Assembly: GCA_009773375.1 (NCBI GenBank)
Contig: WRPH01000018.1
Span: forward strand, 1 to 58,282
Length of the DNA: 58,282 bases
Source: Paracoccaceae bacterium
GTDB taxonomy: Bacteria > Pseudomonadota > Alphaproteobacteria > Rhodobacterales > Rhodobacteraceae
Direction: 5' to 3'
The position numbers and the translations under genes were made by a program. The notes under the pieces are model-generated. The model was not told the DNA's origin. It was given only the letters and a program-made list of their open reading frames with translations, and ran no database searches. Positions 1-8,359 of this stretch are shown piece after piece (within the stretch, counting starts at the first letter, position 1; each line of letters starts with the position of its first letter).

Positions 1-2
1 CC

Positions 3-314
3 GTGACCCGCCGTTTCGCCCAAAGCCCCCGCCCGGATGCCATCATTTCGGGGTCGACCAACGGCGCGATGTCGGCGGTCGCCGGGGCCGAGCGCAACGG
101 CCTGAAGATCGCGCAACATTTTGATATCGCGTCGAAAGAGGCCATCGGCTTCCTGCACCGCTTCCGCAAGGAAATGATTGTGGTGACAGAAGACGTCGGC
201 CGGGCCGGAAATTTTCTCGCCCGCGCCATCATGGCCGCGATCGAAGGCCGCGCGCCGGATGAAAGCCAAGGACTGGAGGTTCCGCTGCTGACGGACTTCC
301 GCACAGGATCGTAA
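3..314 (+). CDS. LacI-family transcriptional regulator, C-terminal part (truncated by window start)
   Basis: About 103 residues of the effector-binding C-lobe are visible, including the segments PDAIISGSTNGAM and EDVGRAGNFLARAIMAAIEG, which fit the last part of the periplasmic-binding-protein-like fold of LacI/GalR repressors. The DNA-binding half lies outside the window. The gene ends 10 bases before a sugar-phosphate isomerase and is probably co-transcribed with it. A perfect 16-bp LacI-type palindrome at 1424-1439 is a likely target. The identity of the ligand cannot be read from this fragment. Confidence 0.7.
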   Translation: MTRRFAQSPRPDAIISGSTNGAMSAVAGAERNGLKIAQHFDIASKEAIGFLHRFRKEMIVVTEDVGRAGNFLARAIMAAIEGRAPDESQGLEVPLLTDFRTGS

Positions 315-324
315 GGAGACCCGC

Positions 325-1380
325 ATGAAAACCATCAAAGGCCCGGCGCTGTTTCTGGCGCAATTCGCCGGTGACGCAGCCCCGTTCAACTCTTTGGACA
401 GCATCACAAAATGGGCCGCAGAGTGTGGCTACAAGGGCGTGCAGATCCCGTCGTGGGATGCACGGCTGATTGATCTGGACCGCGCCGCCACCTCGCAGAC
501 CTATTGCGACGAGATCAAGGGCATCGCCGCCGCCAATGGCATCGAGATCACTGAACTTTCCACCCACCTGCAAGGCCAGTTGGTCGCCGTGCATCCCGCC
601 TATGACACCCAGTTTGATGGCTTCGCCGCCCCCGCCGTGCGCGGCAATCCGAAGGCGCGGGCGGAATGGGCCGCCGATCAGGTGAAAAAGGCGCTGTCAG
701 CCTCGAAAAACCTTGGCCTCACGGCGCAGGCGACGTTTTCGGGTGCGCTGGCCTGGCCCTATCTTTACCCGTGGCCGCAGCGCCCCGCCGGTCTGGTCGA
801 AGAGGCTTTTGACGAACTCGCCCGCCGCTGGACGCCGCTTCTGAACCATGCCGACGCCTGTGGTGTCGATCTGTGCTACGAGATTCACCCCGGCGAAGAC
901 CTGCACGACGGCATTTCCTTTGAGATGTTTCTGGATCGCGTCAAAGGCCATGCCCGCGCCAACATGCTGTATGACCCCAGCCATTATGTGCTGCAACACC
1001 TTGATTATCTTGAGCATATTGACATCTACCATGACCGGATCAAGATGTTCCACGTCAAGGATGCCGAGCTGAACCCGACGGGTCGCCAGGGCGTTTACGG
1101 CGGTTTCCAATCCTGGGTGAACCGCGCCGGCCGCTTCCGCAGCCTTGGTGACGGGCAGGTCGATTTCGGCGGCATCTTCTCGAAACTGACGCAATACGGC
1201 TTTGACGGCTGGGCGGTGGTGGAATGGGAATGTTGCCTGAAACACCCCGAAGACGGTGCCCGCGAAGGTGCGGATTTTGTGAACGCCCATATCATCCGCG
1301 TCACCGAAAAGGCGTTTGACGATTTCGCCGATGCTGGTACCGATCACGCCGCCAATCGCCGGATGCTGGGGCTGGCCTAG
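325..1380 (+). CDS. Sugar phosphate isomerase/epimerase (TIM barrel, AP endonuclease 2-like)
   Basis: A 351-residue protein of the xylose-isomerase-like TIM-barrel superfamily. Metal-site segments typical of the family are visible: CYEIHPGEDLHDG, YDPSHYVLQ, FHVKDAEL and, near the end, WAVVEWECC. The start is backed by AAGGAG eight bases upstream. It sits between a LacI-type regulator and a Gfo/Idh/MocA dehydrogenase, a combination common in catabolic loci for sugars, inositols or modified sugars. The likely role is cytoplasmic isomerisation or epimerisation of a keto-sugar or its oxidised form. The substrate is not known. Confidence 0.8.
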   Translation: MKTIKGPALFLAQFAGDAAPFNSLDSITKWAAECGYKGVQIPSWDARLIDLDRAATSQTYCDEIKGIAAANGIEITELSTHLQGQLVAVHPAYDTQFDGFAAPAVRGNPKARAEWAADQVKKALSASKNLGLTAQATFSGALAWPYLYPWPQRPAGLVEEAFDELARRWTPLLNHADACGVDLCYEIHPGEDLHDGISFEMFLDRVKGHARANMLYDPSHYVLQHLDYLEHIDIYHDRIKMFHVKDAELNPTGRQGVYGGFQSWVNRAGRFRSLGDGQVDFGGIFSKLTQYGFDGWAVVEWECCLKHPEDGAREGADFVNAHIIRVTEKAFDDFADAGTDHAANRRMLGLA

Positions 1381-1423
1381 ACCCGCGCCGCAGTTTTCGC
1401 TTGCCAAATCGGCTTTGACACCA

Positions 1424-1439
1424 TTCAAAGCGCTTTGAA
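1424..1439. promoter_or_regulatory. LacI-family operator (perfect 16-bp palindrome)
   Basis: TTCAAAGCGCTTTGAA is a perfect inverted repeat with the central AAGCGCTT typical of LacI-family operators. It lies 19 bases before the start of the Gfo/Idh/MocA gene and just after TTGACA at 1415-1420, so a bound repressor would block a promoter there. The neighbouring truncated LacI-type gene is the obvious candidate regulator (inference). Confidence 0.65.
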
Positions 1440-1458
1440 AATCCAGAAAGGATCAGAC

Positions 1459-2628
1459 ATGGCCATCACAGCCGCCCACGTCGCCCGCCCTGCCCGCATC
1501 CGCCTTGGCATGGTTGGTGGCGGACGCGGCGCCTTTATCGGCGCCGTCCACCGCATCGCCGCCCGCATTGACGATCAGTTTGAACTGGTCGCGGGCGCGT
1601 TTTCTTCCGACCCGGATCGTTCGGCGGCCTCGGCGGCTGACCTGGGCGTTGCGCGCAGCTATGGCAGCTTTGCCGAAATGGCCGCGAAAGAGGCGCGCCG
1701 CAAGGATGGTATCGAGGCGGTGGCCATCGTCACCCCGAATCACATGCATGCCCCGGTGGCACTGCAATTCCTCAAACGCGGCATCCATGTGATCTGCGAC
1801 AAGCCGCTGACCGCCACCCTGCCGGAAGCCAAACGGCTGGCGAAAGCCGCGACAGACTCCGGCGTGGTATTTGCCCTGACCCATAACTACACCGGCTATC
1901 CAATGATCCGGCAGGCCAAGGCAATGGTTTCGGCGGGCGACCTCGGAGAAATCCGGCTGGTGCAGGTGGAATATGCGCAAGACTGGCTGGCGATGCCGCT
2001 GGAGGGTGAAGGCAACAAACAGGCCGATTGGCGCACCGACCCGGCGCGGTCCGGCGCTGGCGGCTCGACCGGCGATATCGGCACGCACGCCTTCAATCTG
2101 GCCAATTTCGTCTCGGGCCTGACGCTGCAAGAACTGGCCGCCGATCTGCAAAGCTTTGTCCCCGGCAGACGGGTCGATGACAACGGCCATGTGCTGCTGC
2201 GCTACACCTCTGGCGCGCGCGGCATGCTGTGGTGTTCGCAGGTTGCCTCGGGTCAGGAAAACGGCCTGCGCCTGCGCATCTATGGCACAAAGGCCGGGAT
2301 CGAGTGGGAACAAGAGAACCCGAATTACCTGTGGGTCACGCCTTTGGGTGCGCCACGTTATCGGCTTACGCGGGGCGGCGCGGGCAGCGGTGAGGCCGCC
2401 GCCCGCGTCACCCGAACTCCGGCAGGCCACCCCGAGGGCTATCTGGAAGGCTTTGCCAACATCTATGCCGAAGCCGGGCGCTCCATTCTGGCCCGGCGTG
2501 AAGGCGTGGCATTGGACAGCGCGGTCAGCTTTCCCGGCCTGAAAGAAGGGCTGGAGGGCGTGGCTTTCGTCGATGCCTGCGTGCGGTCTTCGGCCAGAAA
2601 CGGGGCATGGACCAAGCTGGCGCTCTAG
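1459..2628 (+). CDS. Gfo/Idh/MocA family NAD(P)-dependent oxidoreductase
   Basis: A 389-residue protein with an N-terminal Rossmann fold (GMVGGGRGAFIGAVHR, around residues 17-32) and the family's EKP-like motif as CDKPLT, followed by the C-terminal Gfo/Idh/MocA alpha/beta domain with GGSTGDIGTHAFNLANF. The start at 1459 is chosen because AAAGGA lies seven bases upstream; an earlier in-frame ATG at 1435 falls inside the operator palindrome. The reaction is predicted to be oxidation or reduction of a sugar or cyclitol hydroxyl, in sequence with the upstream isomerase. It probably has its own LacI-controlled promoter. Substrate unknown. Confidence 0.85.
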   Translation: MAITAAHVARPARIRLGMVGGGRGAFIGAVHRIAARIDDQFELVAGAFSSDPDRSAASAADLGVARSYGSFAEMAAKEARRKDGIEAVAIVTPNHMHAPVALQFLKRGIHVICDKPLTATLPEAKRLAKAATDSGVVFALTHNYTGYPMIRQAKAMVSAGDLGEIRLVQVEYAQDWLAMPLEGEGNKQADWRTDPARSGAGGSTGDIGTHAFNLANFVSGLTLQELAADLQSFVPGRRVDDNGHVLLRYTSGARGMLWCSQVASGQENGLRLRIYGTKAGIEWEQENPNYLWVTPLGAPRYRLTRGGAGSGEAAARVTRTPAGHPEGYLEGFANIYAEAGRSILARREGVALDSAVSFPGLKEGLEGVAFVDACVRSSARNGAWTKLAL

Positions 2629-2638
2629 CGGCGCCAAT

Positions 2639-2686
2639 GCCAAGAGTTTTCAAAAAACTCTTGGCAAAACTCTTTAGAAGAGTTTT
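2639..2686. repeat. 48-nt tandem double hairpin, probable bidirectional terminator
   Basis: Two perfect hairpins stand back to back. The first has 12-bp arms at 2639-2650 and 2654-2665 with loop CAA. The second has 9-bp arms at 2666-2674 and 2678-2686 with loop TAG. They sit between convergent genes (dehydrogenase on plus, trgB on minus). The same architecture and exact length recur at 11317-11364 and 15886-15933. Confidence 0.75.
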
Positions 2687-2696
2687 GTGCGCGACC

Positions 2697-3845
2697 TCAC
2701 GTCCCGCGCAAATCCTTGCGATGCTGTGCCAGCCAATAGGTCGTCAGCAGGGTCGGCGCATTGCTGATCTCACCAGAAACCACCAAAGCCATCAGCTCAT
2801 CAAAGCTGAGTAGATGTCCACGAATGTCTTCCGCCTCGCCTGCAATGCCAAAAACACCCGCCGCATCATCGGGCAGGTCAGTCAGCGCCACGAAGGAATA
2901 GATGAATTCCGAACTGCACCCAGGGCTGGGGTAATAGCGCGCTACCGGCAGTAATGTGTCCAGATGCAGTCCAGCTTCTTCTTCCGCCTCGCGCAGCGCA
3001 GCGGCTTCCGGGGTTTCACCGGCGTCGATTCGTCCGGCAATCACCTCGATCTGCCACGGCTGACGATCGCCGCGGGCGTAGGGCCCGGTGCGAAACTGAT
3101 CAATCACCAACACCCGGTCGCGCGCCGGATCATAGGGCAACACCGTCACTGCGTCGCAGGCGACAAACACCGCGCGGGTAACTTTCGGGCTCATACTGCC
3201 ATCAAAGCGGCGGAAACTAAGGTCGAATTCCTCCATCGCGAAAAACCGGGCATAGGGTTCGCGCAGCGCTGCCAGATCAACATCCGTGGCTTGCGCATGG
3301 TGGCGCAACTGGGTCGGCGCCGTTTCGGTGGCGCGCACGCGTGAGGCCCCCCGCACCATCATCTGCGCAAACCGCGCCGCCACCGCGCGCGGCGGCCTGA
3401 CGCCGAACTGCGCCAGATAATCGCGGGCTGTCGCCTCAAATTCGGCGGCGTAGCGGGCTTGCCAATCCGCAAGCAGCCAAGGCGTGGCCTTGCCCGGCTC
3501 AGACTCGTCAGCGGTCGGTCCAAACACCATCGCCTGCAGCATCTGCCCATCCGACAGCCGCACCTGCCGGGGCCGCGCCTGAAAGCCAAAACCACCCTCG
3601 AAGAAATCCAGCCGCGCCACATCGACCTCGGACAGGGTGCGCACCACAAGCCCCTCGGCAACGGCCCCCGGCTCGGCCACAATCACCGGAAAGCTGCCGT
3701 CGTTCGACCAATATAGCGCCGCGCCCGGCAAGACAGCAGCTTCGCCCTGCACATCCCGCCCAAGCACAATGCCCAGCAAAGGCAAATGACGCAGCGTGCC
3801 GCAAAAGAAATAATCCGAGTTCAGCGCCACTTTTTGCTGGCCCAT
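2697..3845 (-). CDS. trgB: TrgB-like protein: gamma-glutamylcyclotransferase-like domain fused to NUDIX hydrolase
   Basis: A 382-residue two-domain protein. The N-terminal part (about residues 10-120) resembles the AIG2/gamma-glutamylcyclotransferase fold, with FFCGTLR at the start and RLDFFEG later. The C-terminal part (about 225-375) is an ADP-ribose-pyrophosphatase-type NUDIX domain with a complete box (GRIDAGE, then REAEEEAGL). The start overlaps the end of the upstream trgA gene by 25 bases, indicating translational coupling. In Rhodobacter sphaeroides trgA and trgB are tellurite-resistance genes; the name rests on gene order and domain layout. The biochemical role in tellurite resistance is not established. 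Confidence 0.75.
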   Translation of the reverse strand: MGQQKVALNSDYFFCGTLRHLPLLGIVLGRDVQGEAAVLPGAALYWSNDGSFPVIVAEPGAVAEGLVVRTLSEVDVARLDFFEGGFGFQARPRQVRLSDGQMLQAMVFGPTADESEPGKATPWLLADWQARYAAEFEATARDYLAQFGVRPPRAVAARFAQMMVRGASRVRATETAPTQLRHHAQATDVDLAALREPYARFFAMEEFDLSFRRFDGSMSPKVTRAVFVACDAVTVLPYDPARDRVLVIDQFRTGPYARGDRQPWQIEVIAGRIDAGETPEAAALREAEEEAGLHLDTLLPVARYYPSPGCSSEFIYSFVALTDLPDDAAGVFGIAGEAEDIRGHLLSFDELMALVVSGEISNAPTLLTTYWLAQHRKDLRGT

Positions 3846-4261
3846 TCTGCGAACAGACCGCCCAGCACCCCGCCAACCAGCAACACGCCCAGCACATCCG
3901 GCGCCAGCATGGTTCGGCCATATTCCAGCATCAGCTCGAACACGCCCAGCACCGCTTCCATCGGCCCGTCATACATCATCCGCATGGATTTACGGATCAT
4001 CAGATAGATCGAAAAGCTCAGCAGCGCCCAGAACACCACAGCCACCGCTGTCACAAGACCGCTGTTCACCGCATCCCTATAGCCGCGCCCCGTCGCCCGA
4101 CCCAACATCAGCCAGCCAACCGCGAAACCAATCGCTGCACTGATTTCGCGCGCATAGCCCAGTTGCGTGCCTTCCGGCAGGTGCGGCACCAGCGTGTTCA
4201 GGGTTAAAAACGCCACAAGGGCAAAGGCCACGGCGGCGGCAAGCTTGGAGGCGGTGGGCAT
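3821..4261 (-). CDS. trgA: TrgA family inner-membrane protein
   Basis: A 146-residue hydrophobic protein with about four predicted membrane segments: near residues 7-28, 38-54, 67-88 and 120-140. A short charged loop (RKSMRMMYDGPMEAV) separates the last two. It sits between the cyclopropane fatty acid synthase gene and trgB, overlapping the latter. This arrangement and topology match TrgA of the R. sphaeroides tellurite-resistance locus. It has no catalytic motif, and a role in envelope homeostasis under oxyanion or oxidative stress is inference. Confidence 0.7.
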   Translation of the reverse strand: MPTASKLAAAVAFALVAFLTLNTLVPHLPEGTQLGYAREISAAIGFAVGWLMLGRATGRGYRDAVNSGLVTAVAVVFWALLSFSIYLMIRKSMRMMYDGPMEAVLGVFELMLEYGRTMLAPDVLGVLLVGGVLGGLFAEWASKKWR

Positions 4262-4275
4262 CGGAATCCTTTCGG

Positions 4276-5484
4276 TCAGGGCCGACAGATGGTGATCTGC
4301 GTCACATCGCAGTTTCCGCCCTCAAAGGTGCCAGCACAAGAGGCCAGATAAAAGTTCCACATCCGCCGGAAGCGATCATCAAAGCCCATCCCCGCCACTT
4401 CGGCCCAGCGCGCATTGAACGTATCATGCCAGCGCCGCAAGGTCTGGCTATAGCTTTTGCCAAACTCGACCGAGCCTTTCACCCGCAGCCCGGCTCGCTC
4501 CACCTCGCGCCGCAGCACCGAAGGGCTGGGCAGCATGCCACCCGGAAAGATGTATTTCTGTATAAAATCAACACTTTTTCGGTAGGTTTCAAACCGCTCG
4601 TCCTGCACGGTAATGATCTGCAAGGTGGCATTCTTGCCCGGCTTCAGGCGTTGGCGCACCGCATCGAAATACACCGGCCAATAGCGCTCACCGACCGCTT
4701 CGAACATCTCGATGCTGACAATCCCGTCATAAAGCCCGGTTTCATCGCGGTAGTCCTGCAGCTTGATCTGCACCCGGTCCGACAGCCCAAGCCGTTGCAT
4801 CCGTTCCACGGCATAGTCATGCTGAGCCTGCGAAATCGTCAGTGCCGTCACCCGCAACCCGCGTTCTTTGGCGGCATATTCGGCAAAGCCGCCCCAGCCG
4901 CAGCCGATTTCCAGCACATGATCGCCCGCCACAGCGCCAATCTGATCGACCATGCTGGCATATTTCTGCGCCTGCGCCTTTTCCAGACTCTCCTGTCCCG
5001 AGGTGAACATCGCCGACGAATAGGTCATGCTGTCATCCAGCCACAGCCGGTAGAAATCGTTGCCCAGATCGTAATGGGCCGCGATATTCTTCTTCGCCTG
5101 CCGTTTGCTATTGGATTGCAGCCAGAACCGCAGCCGCTCATAGGCCCGCACCAGCGGCATGCCCGGAAAGGCATCATAGACCGCGCCGTTGCCGATGTGC
5201 ACCAGATCCATGAAGGCCATCAGGTCGGGCGTGGTCCAGCCGCCCTCGACATAGGCTTCGGAAAAGCCCAGATCGCCTTCGCGGATCAGGCGGGCAAACA
5301 GATCGGGGTCATGGATGTCAATCTCGGCCACCGGGCCGGGATGCGCGCCTTCCACCCGAAACCGCCGCCCGTCAGGGATGACGAAATCAAGCCGGCCGCG
5401 CTCCAGCTTGCGCGCCAGATCAAACACCGCCCCGAAATAGCGCGGCAGGCCAGTCAGACCTTTGGTCGAGGTTAAAACGTCCAT
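4276..5484 (-). CDS. cfa: Cyclopropane-fatty-acyl-phospholipid synthase family methyltransferase
   Basis: A 402-residue SAM-dependent enzyme. The SAM-binding motif VLEIGCGWGGFAEYAA, the preceding NIAAHYDLGNDFY and MTYSSAMF, and the later FIQKYIFPGG are diagnostic of the CFA/MMA synthase family. It transfers a methylene group to unsaturated phospholipid acyl chains at the membrane. The start at 5484 is preferred because AAGGGGG lies just upstream; a longer reading from 5553 would overlap the photolyase gene. It is second in the run photolyase-cfa-trgA-trgB. In R. sphaeroides both a photolyase and a cfa gene belong to the singlet-oxygen response, which fits this grouping. Confidence 0.88.
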   Translation of the reverse strand: MDVLTSTKGLTGLPRYFGAVFDLARKLERGRLDFVIPDGRRFRVEGAHPGPVAEIDIHDPDLFARLIREGDLGFSEAYVEGGWTTPDLMAFMDLVHIGNGAVYDAFPGMPLVRAYERLRFWLQSNSKRQAKKNIAAHYDLGNDFYRLWLDDSMTYSSAMFTSGQESLEKAQAQKYASMVDQIGAVAGDHVLEIGCGWGGFAEYAAKERGLRVTALTISQAQHDYAVERMQRLGLSDRVQIKLQDYRDETGLYDGIVSIEMFEAVGERYWPVYFDAVRQRLKPGKNATLQIITVQDERFETYRKSVDFIQKYIFPGGMLPSPSVLRREVERAGLRVKGSVEFGKSYSQTLRRWHDTFNARWAEVAGMGFDDRFRRMWNFYLASCAGTFEGGNCDVTQITICRP

Positions 5485-5533
5485 ATTACCCCCTTGGGCG
5501 TTTTCAGCAGGATTCCAGATCATTGCGCGCCGC

Positions 5534-6949
5534 TCAAGCGTTTCGTTGCGCATAGGCCGCCAAAGCGCGTTCGCGCCCGGCTGACAGTTCGATCAGCGGC
5601 GCAGGATAGGGCGCTTTCGGATCAAGCCGCCAAGCCCGTGGCACAGCCTCGAAAAATGCCAAGGCCTGCGGACCCGGTCTGGCAGAAAGCTCAGCGATCC
5701 ACCGCCGCCGATAGCGCTGATCGGCATCGAATTTCTCGGCCTGCCCGGTCGGATTGAATACCCTGAAATAGGGGGCCGCATCCGGCCCGCAGCCGGCAAC
5801 CCACTGCCAACCCATCGCATTCGCCGCCTCGTCCCAATCGGTCAGCGTATCGGCAAACCACGCCTGCCCGACCCGCCAATCGGTCAGCAGATGCTTGGTC
5901 AGATAAGACCCCACGATCATCCGCGCCCGGTTGTGCATGCGGCCCGTGACATATAACTCGCGCATCGCCGCATCAACAAACGGCTCGCCGGTCAGCCCGC
6001 GCCGCCAGACTTCGGCATCGGCAGTGTCGCCGCGCCACGGGAAGTCCTGCCAGCCCTCGCGCCAGCTTTGCGTCAGGATCTGCGGGCTGTGATGCATCAG
6101 GTGATAGGCAAACTCGCGCCAGACCAGTTCCTTGCAAAACGTCTCGGCCCCCGCCGCGCCACTGTGCAACGCACGCTGGCCCGCAGCCCAGATCGTGCGC
6201 GGGCCAATCTCGCCCCAAGCCAGATTTTCCGACAGCCCCGATGTCGCCCGCTCCTGCCCCGGAAAATCCCGCGCCTGCCCATAGCCGTCGACAGCCGAGT
6301 CAATAAATTCATCCAGCCGCGCCAATGCCCGCGCCTCCCCCACCCGCTGAAAGGGCAGGCAAACCGCCGCACCACGCCGCATCGCGGCCCCCAGTTGCCA
6401 GTCGTCCAACCGATCCGACACAGGCCAGCTTTCAGGCGGGCGCAACGCCGTCACAGCAGGCACCGGCCCCTGAAACCCGCGCCCCGAAACCGCGCGCCAG
6501 AACGGCGTGTAAACCTTGTAATAGCCGCCCTGCCCGGTCGCGACCTCCCACGGCTCAATCAGCAGCGCCCCCGCAAAGCTTTCCGCCTGCAAACCCATGC
6601 CCCGCAGCGCCGCTTTCACGGCGGTATCGCGCGCGACGCTCGCCGGATCATACATCCGCTGCCAAAGCACCCCGTCTGCCCCGGTCTCAGCGATCACCGC
6701 CTGCAGCACCGCCAAGGCGTCGCCACGCCGCAATATCAGCCGCGACCCTATCCCCGCCAAAACGCCGGAAAAATGCGCAAGCCCCAGCCCCAGCCGCCAC
6801 TTCGCTGCCGCCCCCAAGGCATCAACCTGCGCATCGCAGATGAACAGCGGGATCACCGGACGCCCCGAAGCCACCGCCTGCGCCAGCATCGGATGATCCG
6901 ACAGCCGCAAATCCCGGCGAAACCACAAAATCAAAGGCCTGTCTGTCAT
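5534..6949 (-). CDS. phr: Deoxyribodipyrimidine photolyase (class I cryptochrome/photolyase family)
   Basis: A 471-residue protein. The N-terminal antenna-chromophore domain begins with LILWFRRDLRLSDHPML. The C-terminal FAD-binding domain has ELVWREFAYHLMHH, GRMHNRARMIVGSYLTKHLL and ANAMGWQWVAGCGPDAAPYF. It repairs UV-induced pyrimidine dimers using light and reduced FAD. It is the first gene of a minus-strand run with cfa, trgA and trgB, and the gap to cfa is 49 bases. A candidate ECF-sigma promoter lies 22-51 bases upstream of the start. Confidence 0.92.
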   Translation of the reverse strand: MTDRPLILWFRRDLRLSDHPMLAQAVASGRPVIPLFICDAQVDALGAAAKWRLGLGLAHFSGVLAGIGSRLILRRGDALAVLQAVIAETGADGVLWQRMYDPASVARDTAVKAALRGMGLQAESFAGALLIEPWEVATGQGGYYKVYTPFWRAVSGRGFQGPVPAVTALRPPESWPVSDRLDDWQLGAAMRRGAAVCLPFQRVGEARALARLDEFIDSAVDGYGQARDFPGQERATSGLSENLAWGEIGPRTIWAAGQRALHSGAAGAETFCKELVWREFAYHLMHHSPQILTQSWREGWQDFPWRGDTADAEVWRRGLTGEPFVDAAMRELYVTGRMHNRARMIVGSYLTKHLLTDWRVGQAWFADTLTDWDEAANAMGWQWVAGCGPDAAPYFRVFNPTGQAEKFDADQRYRRRWIAELSARPGPQALAFFEAVPRAWRLDPKAPYPAPLIELSAGRERALAAYAQRNA

Positions 6950-6970
6950 CTTACCCTGCGCTGTTTCAAG

Positions 6971-7000
6971 GGTTTACGCCGCGCTGCCCGCGTCAGATCA
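6971..7000 (-). promoter_or_regulatory. Candidate ECF sigma-E (RpoE/ChrR-type) promoter of phr-cfa-trgAB
   Basis: On the minus strand TGATCT (7000-6995) is followed after exactly 18 bases by TAAACC (6976-6971), with the photolyase ATG at 6949. From memory, R. sphaeroides sigma-E promoters have a TGATCC-like -35 and a TAAGA-like -10 at about this spacing. The downstream genes match known sigma-E-linked functions. No experimental data support it here. Confidence 0.45.
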
Positions 7001-7038
7001 CTTCCACCTTCACTTTGGCAAAAATACTCTGGGGGATG

Positions 7039-7121
7039 GATCGCATTGGCCCCGCCAATGCGATCTGGCCGCAGGCCGTGGGGGGCAAAGCCCCCCGAAA
7101 ATTCTTCCTTCAAGAATTTTC
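7039..7121. repeat. Cluster of three intergenic hairpins
   Basis: Three perfect inverted repeats follow one another. Their arms are 7039-7050/7054-7065 (12 bp, loop CCC), 7080-7086/7090-7096 (GGGGGGC with loop AAA) and 7097-7106/7112-7121 (10 bp). The last resembles the second hairpin of the 48-nt elements elsewhere in the window. They lie between the minus-strand aminotransferase end (7127) and the photolyase promoter. The last hairpins could terminate the aminotransferase transcript. Confidence 0.6.
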
Positions 7122-7126
7122 CGGCC

Positions 7127-8359
7127 TCACAGCACCCGGTCCAGCGCAGCAATCAGACGGCCAACATCCTGCGCACTGGTGTAATGCACCAAAGACATCC
7201 GCAAGACGCCCTTTTGCAAATCCACCCCCATCGCCGTCAGCGGCCGCACCGCATAGAAATCGCCCGCCCAGCAGGCGATGCCGTCGCGCCCCAAAGCCTC
7301 GGACACCGGCTCTGCCGCCCGGTCCAGCGCCACCGCCAGCGTCGGCGCGCGGTCCTCTGCCTGCCGTGGCCCGATCAGCCGCAGATCATTGCGCGCGGCC
7401 AGATAGTCCAACAGCGGACCCACCACCGCCACCTCATGGCCGCGCATCAGATCATGCACCCGGCGGTTGCGCTGCGCCGCATCGGCTTCCGCGCCAAAAT
7501 GATGATCATGCAAGGCGTCGATATAATCCGCCATCCCGGCACAAGCCGCGATCTGTGCGTGGTCCGGCCCGGCAGGGGTGAAGCGCTTGTAAAGGCTTCC
7601 GGCGTTGAAATAATGCCCCTGCGCCGGCAATTCCGCGCCGAAATCCTCGGCAATCACCATGATGCCCTGATGCGGGCCATAGGTCTTGTAAGCCGAAAAC
7701 AGATAGACATCGCAGCCCAAAGCCGGGAAATCCGGCAGCCCGTGCGGCGCGTAGGATACGCCATCCACCACCACCCGCGCACCATGCGCCCGCGCCAGCG
7801 CCGACAGGCTGGCCACGTCGTTGATCGCCGCCACCACGTTGGAACAATGCGGAAAGCACACCAGCTTGACCTTTCCATCCGCCAGCAGCGCCTGCAATCC
7901 CGCCGGGTCCAGCAGCCCGGTTTGCGGATCAATCTGCCACTCGCGCACCTCGATGCCCTCATCGGCCAGCCTGCGCCAGACGCCAGAGTTCGCCTCATGG
8001 TCCTGATTTGTCACCACAATCGCCGCCTTCGCGCCGCGCAGCCATTGCCGCACCGCCTGCGCCAGCACATAGGTATTGGCCGATGTCGAAGGCCCGAACG
8101 ACACCTGCGGCCCAGCTACGCCCATCAGCGCGGCAAGCCGGGTGCGTGCCTCGTCCATCTCGGCCCCGCCCGCTTGCGCCCCCGGATACGGCCCGTAAGG
8201 CTGCACCTTGCGATCCAGATAGAACCGATGCAGCCGGTCCACCACCTGACGGCACGGGTAAGACCCGCCTGCATTTTCAAAGAAAGCATGGCCAGACAGC
8301 ACCGGGCTTTCAAAGGCCGGAAACTGGCTGCGGACAAAGTTCAGATCAAGTTCGGTCAT
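7127..8359 (-). CDS. Class V aminotransferase, cysteine desulfurase-like
   Basis: A 410-residue PLP enzyme of fold type I, class V. The N-terminal motif FFENAGGSYPC, the PLP-contacting FGPSTSANTYVLA, the VVVDGVSYAPHG strand and the Schiff-base lysine in FSAYKTYGPHQG are visible. The protein resembles the cysteine-desulfurase-like family rather than IscS or SufS, and no Fe-S assembly genes flank it. The start at 8359 has AGGTG upstream; an earlier in-frame ATG would add about 20 unusual residues. The substrate is uncertain: a sulfur-donating or amino-acid lyase activity is possible. Confidence 0.8.
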   Translation of the reverse strand: MTELDLNFVRSQFPAFESPVLSGHAFFENAGGSYPCRQVVDRLHRFYLDRKVQPYGPYPGAQAGGAEMDEARTRLAALMGVAGPQVSFGPSTSANTYVLAQAVRQWLRGAKAAIVVTNQDHEANSGVWRRLADEGIEVREWQIDPQTGLLDPAGLQALLADGKVKLVCFPHCSNVVAAINDVASLSALARAHGARVVVDGVSYAPHGLPDFPALGCDVYLFSAYKTYGPHQGIMVIAEDFGAELPAQGHYFNAGSLYKRFTPAGPDHAQIAACAGMADYIDALHDHHFGAEADAAQRNRRVHDLMRGHEVAVVGPLLDYLAARNDLRLIGPRQAEDRAPTLAVALDRAAEPVSEALGRDGIACWAGDFYAVRPLTAMGVDLQKGVLRMSLVHYTSAQDVGRLIAALDRVL

